A DNA stretch of 64,000 bases from Nocardioides sp. AX2bis. Lineage in GTDB: Bacteria > Actinomycetota > Actinomycetes > Propionibacteriales > Nocardioidaceae. Under the pieces are notes generated by a model. That model had not been told where the DNA came from, ran no database searches, and saw nothing but the letters and a program-made list of their open reading frames with translations. Of the stretch, positions 1 to 8,032 are shown piece after piece. The first letter of the stretch is position 1. Every line of letters begins with the position of its first letter. The position numbers and the translations under genes were made by a program. Location of the stretch: positions 2,728,234-2,792,233 of the forward strand of contig NZ_LR733215.1 of assembly GCF_902506435.1 (NCBI RefSeq). The letters run 5' to 3'.

Positions 1-2
1 CC

Positions 3-1118
3 CGCCAGCCGCGCCAGCAGCCGCCGCCCCCGCCCGGGAACGACGACCGCACGCAGGTGATGGGGGCGCAGCAGCGCCCGTACCAGGCGCCGCGGCGCCC
101 GGAGCCGGCGCCGGTGCGACCCGCTCCCCCGCCGTCCGGGTCGTCCCCGCGACGGTCGCGCTCGGGACGCCGCTGGCGCCCCCGCGTCCGGCACCTGCTG
201 CTCCTGCTCGTGGCCTGGCTGGTCTTCCTGGTCGGGGTCCCGATCTATGCGTGGTCGCAGGTCGAGGAGGTGCCGTTCACCCCCGACGGGGACCGCCCCG
301 ACGACCAGCCCGGCACCACCTACCTCCTGGTCGGCAGCGACTCCCGCGGCGACCTCAGCGAGGAGGAGCGCAGGGCGCTCGGCACCGGCGACGCCGCCGG
401 CCAGCGCACCGACACCATCCTGCTGCTGCACACCGGCTCCGGCCCGAACCTGCTGATGTCGATCCCCCGCGACTCCGTGGTGGACGTCCCCGGCTACGGC
501 ACCACCAAGATCAACGCCGCCTTCGCCTTCGGCGGCGCGCCCCTGCTGACGCAGACCATCGAGAACGAGACCGGGATCCGGGTCGACGAGTACGTCGAGA
601 TCGGCTTCGGCGGGTTCGTCGACGTCGTCGACGCCGTCGGCGGGGTGGAGATCTGCCCCCGCGAGGCCATGCAGGACCCGCTGGCCAAGCTGGACGTGGA
701 GAAGGGCTGCCAGGAGGCCGACGGCGCGACCGCGCTCGGCTACGCCCGCTCCCGCAAGATCTCGGCGCTCGGCGACATCGACCGGGCCCGCCGCCAGCGC
801 GAGGTGATCTCCGCGATCGGCGCGGAGGCGGTCTCGCCGTGGACCGTGGTCAACCCGTGGCGCTACTGGCGGCTGAACAACGCCGGCGCCGACGCCGTCG
901 CGGTCGGCGAGGGCATGGGCCCGGTCCGCGCGGCGATGTGGGCCAGCGCGATGACCAACGTCAACGGCGACTCCGGCCTGACCTGCGGCGTCCCGATCGC
1001 CAACCTGAACGTCGACTGGGACCCCGAGCGGGCCCCGCAGATGTTCCAGGCCATCATCGAGGACGACACCGAGAGCATCACCCCCGAGCTCTGCAGCCCG
1101 ACCGGAGGACTCCAGTGA
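3..1118 (+). CDS. LytR-CpsA-Psr (LCP) family cell-wall ligase, 5' end outside the window
   Basis: LCP proteins transfer undecaprenyl-pyrophosphate-linked polymers such as teichoic acid, capsule or arabinogalactan onto peptidoglycan at the outer membrane face. Counting from the GTG at 57, a Pro/Arg-rich cytoplasmic stretch is followed by one membrane span (about residues 46-66) and the extracellular LCP domain. Visible motifs are YLLVGSDSRG, TDTILLLH, the Arg-containing SIPRDS, and the late GDIDRARRQR block, which supplies the arginines that bind pyrophosphate in this family. No Shine-Dalgarno precedes 57 or 60, and the frame stays open, with Pro/Gln-rich codons, back to base 3. The true start is therefore probably upstream of the window, with 57 or 60 as alternatives. 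The stop overlaps the next start by 4 nt. Confidence 0.88.
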   Translation, partial: RQPRQQPPPPPGNDDRTQVMGAQQRPYQAPRRPEPAPVRPAPPPSGSSPRRSRSGRRWRPRVRHLLLLLVAWLVFLVGVPIYAWSQVEEVPFTPDGDRPDDQPGTTYLLVGSDSRGDLSEEERRALGTGDAAGQRTDTILLLHTGSGPNLLMSIPRDSVVDVPGYGTTKINAAFAFGGAPLLTQTIENETGIRVDEYVEIGFGGFVDVVDAVGGVEICPREAMQDPLAKLDVEKGCQEADGATALGYARSRKISALGDIDRARRQREVISAIGAEAVSPWTVVNPWRYWRLNNAGADAVAVGEGMGPVRAAMWASAMTNVNGDSGLTCGVPIANLNVDWDPERAPQMFQAIIEDDTESITPELCSPTGGLQ

Positions 1119-2008
1119 CCAGCCCGACCACCGCAGCCACCACCTACGAGACGTTGAGCGTGAGCGTCGACGACGACGGGGTCGCCACCCTGACCCTCGA
1201 CCGTCCCGACGCGATGAACTCCTTCACCGTCACCATGGCCCGCGAGCTGCTGCACTTCTTCACCGTCGACGCCCACGACGACGCCGTCCGCGCCGTCGTG
1301 GTGACGGGTGCCGGCCGGGCGTTCTGCGCCGGGATGGACCTGTCGGCCGAGGGCAACGTCTTCGGGCTCGACGAGTCGCTCGACCCGACCCCGGAGGACC
1401 TGCGCGCGCACCTGACCGACGAGCCGTACCAGGACGGCGTGCGCGACACCGGCGGCAAGGTGACGCTGGCGATCCACGCGCTGCCCAAGCCGGTGATCGC
1501 GGCGATCAACGGCGCCGCCGTCGGGATCGGCGCCACGATGACGCTGGCGATGGACCTGCGACTGGCGTCCACCAAGGCCCGGATCGGCTTCGTCTTCGGC
1601 CGCCTGGGCATCGTGCCCGAGGCCGCGTCGAGCTGGTTCCTGCCCCGCATCGTCGGCATCAGCCAGGCCCTCGAGTGGGTCTACTCCGCCGACGTGCTCA
1701 CCGCGCAGCAGGCCCACGAGGGCCGGCTGCTCCGCTCGCTGCACGAGCCCGAGGACCTGCTCGGCGCCGCCCAGGAGCTGGCCCGCTCCTTCGTGAAGGA
1801 CCGCTCCCCCGTCGCGCTGGGCCTGGCCAAGCAGCTGATGTACCGCAACAGCGCCGCCGCCGACCCGCTCGAGGCGCACCTGTCGGACTCGTTGGCGATG
1901 TTCCACGCCTCGATCACCGACGGCAAGGAGGGGGTGGCCGCCTTCCGTGAGAAGCGCACCCCCCGCTTCACCGGCCGGGCCTCCGACCTGCCGCGCGTCT
2001 TCGACTGA
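1115..2008 (+). CDS. Enoyl-CoA hydratase/isomerase (crotonase) family protein
   Basis: A 297-residue crotonase-fold enzyme that probably hydrates or isomerises an acyl-CoA in beta-oxidation or a related route. The oxyanion-hole loop GRAFCAGMDLS (around residue 70) and the central block KPVIAAINGAAVGIG are present. The second catalytic-Glu segment GRLGIVPEAASSW (around residues 160-172) is intact, which fits hydratase rather than pure thioesterase chemistry. The GTG at 1115 is chosen because GGAGG sits at 1104-1108, the homology begins here, and it overlaps the LCP stop in a GTGA. The coupling to a cell-wall gene looks like simple operon packing. The substrate cannot be told from sequence. Confidence 0.9.
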   Translation: MTSPTTAATTYETLSVSVDDDGVATLTLDRPDAMNSFTVTMARELLHFFTVDAHDDAVRAVVVTGAGRAFCAGMDLSAEGNVFGLDESLDPTPEDLRAHLTDEPYQDGVRDTGGKVTLAIHALPKPVIAAINGAAVGIGATMTLAMDLRLASTKARIGFVFGRLGIVPEAASSWFLPRIVGISQALEWVYSADVLTAQQAHEGRLLRSLHEPEDLLGAAQELARSFVKDRSPVALGLAKQLMYRNSAAADPLEAHLSDSLAMFHASITDGKEGVAAFREKRTPRFTGRASDLPRVFD

Positions 2009-2027
2009 CCACCGGGCCGGCTCCCGA

Positions 2028-2145
2028 CGACGGAAGAACGTACACAAGCCTCACCGTCGCGGTCGGGCTCTGGATCACTGCAGGTCAGGAGGGTGCGGTG
2101 CGGTGCGCCCGTCCCGAAACGGACTGACTGTACGTTCTTCCGTCG
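2028..2145. repeat. 118-bp segment bounded by perfect 17-bp inverted repeats
   Basis: Bases 2028-2044 and 2129-2145 are exact reverse complements (CGACGGAAGAACGTACA and its complement), separated by 84 bases. The segment fills the gap between the convergent enoyl-CoA hydratase gene and the last gene of the B12 operon. No ORF, tRNA or T-tract is visible inside. The spacing is too wide for an ordinary terminator. It could be a small non-autonomous element with terminal inverted repeats, or a pair of regulator sites. I see no convincing target-site duplication. Confidence 0.6.
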
Positions 2146-2157
2146 CGACGGCCCGCG

Positions 2158-2976
2158 TCACGGAGGTCCGGCGACGGTCCCGACCACCGTGGCGCGGCGC
2201 GCGGTGCGCCGCAGCGTGGCCAGCACGGCCGGCCCGAGCAGCGCGATCGCCACCGCGTTGGTGATCGCCCGACCGGTGTCGAAGCTGCCGGTCGAGGTGA
2301 TCAGCGTGTAGCGCAGGAACGTCACCAGGTTCTCCCCCAGCGGCGCACCGGGCACGTAGGTCAGGTCGCCGGAGACGCCGGGCACGCCGATGCCGAGCAC
2401 GAACGGCCAGTCCGAGAGGTTCAGCAGCAGACCGTAGGCGTAGGCCGCCAGCACGCCGTAGGCCGCCAGCATCACGATCTCGCCGCGACCGCGGACCCGC
2501 TGCGGCAGCAGGCCGGCGCCCATCCCGACCCAGGCGGAGACGAGCATCTGGAAGGGCAGCCACGGGCCGACCCCGGCGGTCATCAGGGCGGAGGCGAACA
2601 GCGCGGTGCACCCCAGCGCGAAGCCGAAGCCGGGTCCGAGCACCCGGCCGGCGAGGATCAGCAGGAAGAAGACCAGCTCGATCCCGCCGGTCCCCGCCGA
2701 GACGCCGCGCAGCACCGCGACCAGGGCGCTGAGCACCCCGAGCACCGCCAGCACCCGCGGGTCGAGGCCACCCTCGGAGATCTCGGCGAGCACGACCACG
2801 AGCACCAGCGGCACGAGGGCCAGGAAGAGGAACGGCGGGTCGACGCGGTCGCCCGCCGCGGGCTGGAGCAGCAGCGGCCAGCCGAGCATCATCAACCCAC
2901 CGACCGAGGCCAGCGCGAGCACGGCGGCGGTACGACGGGTGACCGGGACCGCGGCCGGGCGGGCCGGGGCGCTCAC
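2158..2976 (-). CDS. ECF transporter S component (substrate-binding membrane subunit), probably for cobalamin
   Basis: A 272-residue polytopic membrane protein with about six or more hydrophobic segments and little else. It is the substrate-specific subunit expected beside the EcfT and EcfA genes in the same operon. The GTG at 2976 overlaps the ATPase stop (TGA at 2973-2975) in a GTGA, so translation is coupled. S components carry no catalytic motif and are identified by position and topology. The cobalamin riboswitch at the head of the operon and the transcobalamin-like secreted proteins suggest cobalamin or a cobinamide-type corrinoid as ligand. That is inference. It is the last gene of the operon. 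Confidence 0.8.
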   Translation of the reverse strand: MSAPARPAAVPVTRRTAAVLALASVGGLMMLGWPLLLQPAAGDRVDPPFLFLALVPLVLVVVLAEISEGGLDPRVLAVLGVLSALVAVLRGVSAGTGGIELVFFLLILAGRVLGPGFGFALGCTALFASALMTAGVGPWLPFQMLVSAWVGMGAGLLPQRVRGRGEIVMLAAYGVLAAYAYGLLLNLSDWPFVLGIGVPGVSGDLTYVPGAPLGENLVTFLRYTLITSTGSFDTGRAITNAVAIALLGPAVLATLRRTARRATVVGTVAGPP

Positions 2977-4586
2977 GACCGGGCCCCGATCGCGGCGGCG
3001 ACCTCGTCGACGCGCAGCCACGGGGCACCGAGCACCTTGGTGACCTGGGGCGCGAAGGCCGGGGACTCCGCGACGACCCGGCGTACCGGGCCCGAGGAGA
3101 CCACCTCGCCCTCCGACATCACCACGACCCGGTCCGCGCAGAGCGCGACGAACTCGACGTCGTGCGTGGCCACGAGAGCCGTCCGCCCGTGGCCGGCGAG
3201 ACGGCGCAGCAGCACGGCCAGGCGGGCCTTGGCGGCGTAGTCCAGGCCGCGGGTGGGCTCGTCGAGCAGCAGCACCGGCGGGGTGGCGCTGAGCACCACG
3301 GCCAGGGACAGCGCCATCCGCTGGCCCTCGGACAGGTCGCGTGGGTGCTGCTCGTCGGGGATGCCCGGGGCCAGCTGGTCGAGGACCTCGCGCGCGCCGG
3401 GACCTGCGGTCGCGCACTCGGCCGCGACCGTCTCGAGGTAGAGCAGGTCGGCGGGGTTCTGCGGCAGCAGCCCCACCAGCGCGCGCCGCCGCTCGGCGTC
3501 GGCGTCCGCGGTGTCGGTGCCCTCGACGCGGACCTTCCCGGCGCGGCGGTCGCCGGAGCCCTGGAGCGTCCACATCAGGGAGGACTTGCCGCAGCCGTTG
3601 CGGCCCATCAGGGCGGTCACCACCCCGGCCGACAGGCTCAGGTCCAGGTCGCGCACCGCGACGGTCGGTCCGTGCACGACGGTCACGCCGGTCGCGGTCA
3701 GGACGTCGTGGCCGGTGGGCGGCGAGTCGTCGTACGCCGGGGGGTCGCCCAGGGCGAGGCCGCGGGCGCGGCGCCGCGCGTCGCGGACGTCGAGCGGGAG
3801 CGGGGACCAGCCGGCCAGCCGGCCCAGCTCGACGATCGGCGGGACGACCGGGGAGCCGGCGAGCACCTCGGCGGTCTCCCCCACCCGGACCCGGCCGTCG
3901 CCGGTCATCAGGCACGTCCGGTCGGCGAACGGCACGACCCGCTCGAGGCGGTGCTCGGCGAGCAGCACCGAGACGCCGAGGTCGCGCACCAGCCGGGTCA
4001 GGGTGGCCAGCACCTCCTCGGCCGCGGTCGGGTCGAGGGCCGAGGTCGGCTCGTCCAGGACCAGCAGCCGGGGGTGCATCGTCAGCACCGAGCCCAGCGC
4101 CACCCGCTGCTGCTGCCCGCCGGACAGCGTGCGCAGGTCGCGGGAACGGAGGTCGGCCACGCCGAGCAGGTCGAGGGTCTCCTCGACCCGGCGCCGCATC
4201 GTGGTGGGCGGCAGGCCGAGCTGCTCCATGCCGTACGCCAGCTCCTCCTCGACCGTGTCGGTGACGAACCCGGCCGCGGGGTCCTGGCCGACGTAGCCGA
4301 TGGCGTGCGCCCGCTCGCGCGGGGGCGTGCGGACGATGCTGGTGCCGTCGAGCAGGACGTCGCCCTCGAGGCGGCCTCCGGAGAAGCGCGGGACCAGGCC
4401 GGTGACCACGCCGAGCAGGGTGGACTTGCCGACCCCGGTCGGCCCGGAGACGAGGACCAGCTCGCCCTCCTCGACGCTCAGGTCGACGCCGTCCAGGACC
4501 GGCGCCGGCGCGGACCGGAGGGGTCCGTCGTGGTCGGACGGGTCGGCGGGGTCGTAGCGCAGCGCGACGCCGCGGAGCTCGATCAC
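2973..4586 (-). CDS. ECF transporter ATPase, two ABC domains fused (EcfA-EcfA')
   Basis: A 537-residue cytoplasmic protein with two complete ABC cassettes in tandem that energises the ECF transporter. Domain 1 has Walker A GPTGVGKST (residues 48-56), signature LSGGQQQRVALG and Walker B LLVLDEPTSALD. Domain 2 has Walker A GRNGCGKSS, a degenerate signature LSEGQRMALS and Walker B PVLLLDEPTRGLD. Many bacteria use separate EcfA1 and EcfA2 proteins, so the fusion gives a fixed heterodimer-like ATPase. The GTG at 4586 is chosen because the domain starts at VIELRG and the codon overlaps the EcfT stop by 4 nt. The altered second signature (SEG for SGG) suggests the two ATP sites are unequal. Confidence 0.93.
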   Translation of the reverse strand: MIELRGVALRYDPADPSDHDGPLRSAPAPVLDGVDLSVEEGELVLVSGPTGVGKSTLLGVVTGLVPRFSGGRLEGDVLLDGTSIVRTPPRERAHAIGYVGQDPAAGFVTDTVEEELAYGMEQLGLPPTTMRRRVEETLDLLGVADLRSRDLRTLSGGQQQRVALGSVLTMHPRLLVLDEPTSALDPTAAEEVLATLTRLVRDLGVSVLLAEHRLERVVPFADRTCLMTGDGRVRVGETAEVLAGSPVVPPIVELGRLAGWSPLPLDVRDARRRARGLALGDPPAYDDSPPTGHDVLTATGVTVVHGPTVAVRDLDLSLSAGVVTALMGRNGCGKSSLMWTLQGSGDRRAGKVRVEGTDTADADAERRRALVGLLPQNPADLLYLETVAAECATAGPGAREVLDQLAPGIPDEQHPRDLSEGQRMALSLAVVLSATPPVLLLDEPTRGLDYAAKARLAVLLRRLAGHGRTALVATHDVEFVALCADRVVVMSEGEVVSSGPVRRVVAESPAFAPQVTKVLGAPWLRVDEVAAAIGARS

Positions 4587-5758
4587 GCGGCCACCGCCGG
4601 TTCGCGGCGTCGCAGCGCGACGGGGTCGGGCCGGGCGGCCAGGACCGGCGGGGGCGCGGCGAGCGCGGCCAGCAGGCCGACGAGCGGGCCGACGAGCGCC
4701 AGCAGGGTGACCGGCGGGACGGCGGAGAGGTCGGGGTAGGCCACTGCCACCTGGGGCGCGAGGAGGAACCGGCCATCCATCTCGATCCCCCGGGCGAGGG
4801 CGACGCCGGCCACGGCCACCGTCGCCCCGCTGACCGCGACGACGAGCTCGGGCCACCGCCACCGGTCGGCCCGGTAGCGGGTGCGCTCGACGCGGCGTCC
4901 GGCGCTGACCAGGCCGCCGGCGGCGAGCAGCAGCCCGCCGAGCAGGAACCCGCGCCCGATGTCTCGCGACACGGCCCCGGTCTGGTCGAGCAGCGCGTAC
5001 GTCCCGACGCAGACACCGAGCAGGCCGGCGAGCATCAGCGCACCGGTGGTGCGGCGCTGGCCCGGCGTGGCCGAGCCGGCGCGGCCGTACCCCCGGGTGT
5101 CCATGCCGGCGGCCAGGGCCAGGGACCGCTCGAAGGCGTCCTCGAGGACCGGGACCACGATCCGTCGCAGGCCGCGCACGCGACCACGGCTCCCGGGGTC
5201 GCCGGCGCGCAGCGCCTGGGCGGCGCGGACCCGGCGCACGCTGTCGGCCAGCTGCGGCAGGACGCTGACCGCGACCACGAGGGCGGTGCCGATCTCGTAG
5301 AGCGCGGGCGGGACCGAGCGGAGCAGCCGCTTGGGGTTGGCGAGCGCGTTGGCCGCGCCGACGCAGACGAGGATCGCGGCCAGCCGCATCCCGTCGTACA
5401 GCCCGCCGAGCAGCGACTCGAGGGTCACCGGGCCGAGGAAGGTGATGGCGAGGACCGGTTCGGGCAGCGGCAGGGAGAACGACGGCAGGTCGAGCACGAC
5501 GGTGCCCGGGTACCCGCTGCCGACGAGCACCCGGAAGACCACCCGGACCACCACGACGACCAGCCCGAGCCACAGGTAGAGCCGGAAGGACCGGCTCCAC
5601 GGCTGGTCACCGCGGCGGGCCAGGACGGTCAGCGTCGCGGTGCCGACGAGCAGGAGCAGGAGGTACGGGTTGGTGGTGAGCGACGCCGCCACCGCGAGAC
5701 CGATCGCCCACAGCCACCAGGCCACGGGGTGCAGGTCGCGGGGCAGGCGCGCGCTCAC
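4583..5758 (-). CDS. ECF transporter transmembrane component EcfT
   Basis: A 391-residue membrane protein with an N-terminal membrane pair, a hydrophobic core, and a cytoplasmic region holding the family's coupling helices (around residues 170-225, with Ala-Arg-rich motifs such as RAAQALRAGD and MDTRGYGR). EcfT binds the ATPases and tilts the S component so that substrate is released inside. Family members are usually about 250-270 residues. This one has an extra C-terminal portion with further hydrophobic segments, seen in actinobacterial homologues. It starts with GTG in a GTGA overlap with the upstream secreted-protein gene and ends in another with the ATPase gene. Confidence 0.88.
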   Translation of the reverse strand: MSARLPRDLHPVAWWLWAIGLAVAASLTTNPYLLLLLVGTATLTVLARRGDQPWSRSFRLYLWLGLVVVVVRVVFRVLVGSGYPGTVVLDLPSFSLPLPEPVLAITFLGPVTLESLLGGLYDGMRLAAILVCVGAANALANPKRLLRSVPPALYEIGTALVVAVSVLPQLADSVRRVRAAQALRAGDPGSRGRVRGLRRIVVPVLEDAFERSLALAAGMDTRGYGRAGSATPGQRRTTGALMLAGLLGVCVGTYALLDQTGAVSRDIGRGFLLGGLLLAAGGLVSAGRRVERTRYRADRWRWPELVVAVSGATVAVAGVALARGIEMDGRFLLAPQVAVAYPDLSAVPPVTLLALVGPLVGLLAALAAPPPVLAARPDPVALRRREPAVAA

Positions 5759-6765
5759 GGGCGGCCCGGGGCTCCCCGGAACCGTCGGACGCCGGCCACG
5801 GCGCCACCGACCAGCAGGAGCCCCGCCACCAGCGCCGGGGCGACCCAGACGGGCAGGCCGTCGGCGGCCGCGCTCTGGGAGGCCTGGGGGTCGACCGGGT
5901 CGTCGACCAGGGTGGTCTCCTGCTCGGTCTCCGGCTCGGCCGCCGGGGTCGGCGACGTGTCGCGACGGTCCCGCGCGTCCTTCCGGTCATCGTCGGGCTC
6001 GGTCTTCCGGTCGGCACGGTCGCGGTCGAGCCCGCCGCCCGGCGCCGCCCGTCGACGGTCACCGCGGTCGTCCTGCGCCCCGGGAGCGGCCGAGGCCGTG
6101 GGGGTCGGCGTCGGGGTCACCGCGGTCGCGCTCGAGGACGGCGTGGCCGTGGGGGTGGACGGTGCGGGGCGAGGCGGTGTGGCGCCTCCGCCCGCGGATC
6201 CCGAGCCGCTCGAGGTTCCGCCGCCGCCGCCCGTGGTGCCGCCGCCCGAGGTGCCGCCGCCCGAGCCGCTGCTGGCGGCCTTGACGGGCGGGGCCACCGA
6301 CGGCGGGGTCCTGTCGCCGTCGTTGAAGCGGAACGCCACCGAGCCGCCGGCGGGGACCGTGAGGCTCCCGACGCCGACGCTGCTGTACCGCCACGTGCCG
6401 GACGTGCCGTCGGACCACCACAGGCCCCAGTAGGCGTCCGCCGGTGAGGTGTTCACGCACGGGTCGCTGGCGGGGGCACCTCCCACCCGGCAGACGAACC
6501 CGGGATCCCGCTGGGCGTACGTCAGGCCTACCCCGGTGTCGGCGAAGTTGTCGGTCGCCCTCCCACCGTCACCGTCGCACCCGGTCGTCGTACCGCCGCC
6601 AAGACCGGCCCGGTCGACGACCACGGTCACCCCCGGGCCGCCGCCGCACGTGGCGGCGGCGGCAGGACCGGCGGTCAGCACCGACGCGGCCGTCACGGGG
6701 ACGGCGAGGCCGGCCACGGCGAGGGCGAGCGCGGCCGCGGAACGGGCGAGGCGGGCGACGCTCAC
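5755..6765 (-). CDS. Secreted, C-terminally membrane-anchored SCO2322/DUF4430-type protein (beta-domain partner of a transcobalamin-like pair)
   Basis: A 336-residue exported protein. It has a signal peptide (residues 1 to about 37, ending in an Ala run), then a small Cys-containing domain of about 110 residues with DAYWGLWWSDG and GTWRYSSVGVGS. A long Ser/Gly/Thr/Pro-rich and charged linker (about 150-300) follows, then a C-terminal membrane helix (LPVWVAPALVAGLLLVGG) with a basic tail. The Trp/Tyr/Gly-rich small domain resembles the DUF4430 fold of the transcobalamin C-terminal beta domain, and the layout matches the Streptomyces protein SCO2322. It lies between the alpha-barrel gene and EcfT in a riboswitch-controlled operon. 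I infer that it helps hold corrinoid outside the cell and deliver it to the S component. Biochemical function unproven. Confidence 0.75.
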   Translation of the reverse strand: MSVARLARSAAALALAVAGLAVPVTAASVLTAGPAAAATCGGGPGVTVVVDRAGLGGGTTTGCDGDGGRATDNFADTGVGLTYAQRDPGFVCRVGGAPASDPCVNTSPADAYWGLWWSDGTSGTWRYSSVGVGSLTVPAGGSVAFRFNDGDRTPPSVAPPVKAASSGSGGGTSGGGTTGGGGGTSSGSGSAGGGATPPRPAPSTPTATPSSSATAVTPTPTPTASAAPGAQDDRGDRRRAAPGGGLDRDRADRKTEPDDDRKDARDRRDTSPTPAAEPETEQETTLVDDPVDPQASQSAAADGLPVWVAPALVAGLLLVGGAVAGVRRFRGAPGRP

Positions 6766-7802
6766 GCCCGGCAGGCCTTCACACGCAGGTACTCCAGCCC
6801 GGGGGCGGCCTGGGCGGTCGCGCGGCGGAACTGGTCACGGGTCTGCGGGGTCACGCCGGCATCGGCCGCGGCCCGGTCGTAGGCGATCGCGCCGTTGCCG
6901 AGCTGGAGCCCTCGGACCCAGGACGCGGCCTTCGCCGCCGGGCGGCAGCGCCCGGCCTCGCCGAGCGCCCAGGCGGCGAGCCCGGTGCTGTTGGCGTTCG
7001 GGACCGCGGTCGGACCGCTGCCGGCGAAGCTGCCGTTGCGGCGCTGCTGGTCGGCCACCCAGGCCAGGCCGGAGGCAGTGGCGCGCTTCACGGCGCGGGT
7101 GGGGTCGTCGACCTCCTGCAGGTTCAGCAGGGCGAGCGCGGTGACGTCGAGATCGGCCTCGCCGCCCGCGGCGTCGCAGCCCTGGTCCGCCGCGCCCGGG
7201 GCGGAGAAGTCGAGGCGGAAGAACCCCTCGGCGCACTGCTGCTGCAGCAGGAAGGAGGTCGCGGCCCCGGCCTCGCTCGACCCGGTCTCGGTGAGCCCAC
7301 GCACGGCGAAGGCCTGGCCGATGGTGTTGGCGTAGTCCTCAGCACCCGAGTCCGACAGACGGCCGGCGTCGGTGACCCGGGCCTCCAGACGCTCGACCAG
7401 GTCGACGCCGCCGAAGCTGCGCGGACGCGCCTTCGGCGCCTCGGTCGCGAAGGCCAGCGCCTTGGCCACGGACCCGGCGTAGACGTCGTCGCTCCCGAAG
7501 TCGACCCCGGTCGTCCAGCTGTCGACGTTCGCCTGCAGGCCCTTGCGGATCTGCTGGACCTTGCGGTCCTTCCCGCCGACCTCGATCAGCGCGAAGCCCG
7601 CGTCGGCGGTGAGCCCGTAGTCGTTGAACCCGCCGAAGTCCGGGTTGTACATCACCCCGCCCTTGAGCTGACCGCCCAGCCAGCCCGCGGCGTCGTCGGC
7701 CGGGGCCGCGGAGGCGGTGGGGGCGGAGGTGAGGACGCCGGTGACGGCGAGGGCGCCGGTGGCCAGGGTGATCCCGGCGCGACGCAGGAGGGTGCGAGAC
7801 AT
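6762..7802 (-). CDS. Secreted prenyltransferase/squalene-oxidase-repeat protein, transcobalamin alpha-domain-like
   Basis: A 346-residue exported protein and first gene of the B12-riboswitch operon. A twin-Arg-containing Sec-type signal peptide ends near ASA-APADD (about residue 33). The mature part holds helical repeats of the alpha/alpha-barrel class, recognisable as DYGLTADAGFALIEVG, LDVTALALLNL and ANSTGLAAWALGEAG. This barrel is shared by terpene cyclases and by intrinsic factor/transcobalamin. There is no DxDD cyclase motif and the protein is secreted, so a terpene enzyme is unlikely. The riboswitch and ECF genes favour extracellular corrinoid binding. ATG at 7802 follows an AAGGAA Shine-Dalgarno. 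Four cysteines in the mature domain could form disulfides. Lipid-II-type or cell-wall roles are not excluded. Confidence 0.78.
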   Translation of the reverse strand: MSRTLLRRAGITLATGALAVTGVLTSAPTASAAPADDAAGWLGGQLKGGVMYNPDFGGFNDYGLTADAGFALIEVGGKDRKVQQIRKGLQANVDSWTTGVDFGSDDVYAGSVAKALAFATEAPKARPRSFGGVDLVERLEARVTDAGRLSDSGAEDYANTIGQAFAVRGLTETGSSEAGAATSFLLQQQCAEGFFRLDFSAPGAADQGCDAAGGEADLDVTALALLNLQEVDDPTRAVKRATASGLAWVADQQRRNGSFAGSGPTAVPNANSTGLAAWALGEAGRCRPAAKAASWVRGLQLGNGAIAYDRAAADAGVTPQTRDQFRRATAQAAPGLEYLRVKACRA

Positions 7803-7814
7803 GTGCGGTGGTTC

Positions 7815-8012
7815 CTTCCCGCTGCACAGCGGGAGGTCGCACGCGGGCCGGTGCCGCGGGTCGATCCCCGCTGCTTTCCACGACAGCGATGTGATCAGGA
7901 CGCGTCGTGGCAGGCGTTCCGGCTCGCCCCACGAAGGGGCCTACGGTTGCGGGTCAGCGCCGGAGTTCGACCGGCTTTCCCCGCCACGGGCGTGCAAGGT
8001 TGGTGCGGTGCG
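7815..8012 (-). promoter_or_regulatory. Cobalamin riboswitch with Shine-Dalgarno-sequestering hairpin
   Basis: Read on the minus strand, the leader contains the diagnostic cobalamin aptamer blocks. These are GGGGAAAGCCGGTCGAACTC (about 7982-7963), GGCGCTGACCCGCAACCGTA (about 7961-7942), and the B12-box-like GAGCCGGAACGCCTGCCAC (about 7923-7905). About 70 nt later a perfect 7-bp hairpin (7818-7833, CCCGCTG/CAGCGGG) abuts and partly covers the GGAAGGAA ribosome-binding site (7812-7819). This suggests translational control, with B12 binding favouring the closed form. The leader begins within about 20 bases of the gatB stop, so the operon may also receive read-through from gatCAB. Confidence 0.93.
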
Positions 8013-8032
8013 CACTCTACATCCGCGCGCGC

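Noticed and set aside
2045..2128. tRNA or attachment-site remnant inside the 17-bp inverted repeats
   Set aside because: No cloverleaf or tRNA-like 3' end could be drawn from the 84 bases.
6762..7802. Terpene cyclase or squalene-hopene cyclase
   Set aside because: The barrel repeats are similar, but the protein is secreted, lacks a DxDD motif, is half the usual length and is under a B12 riboswitch.
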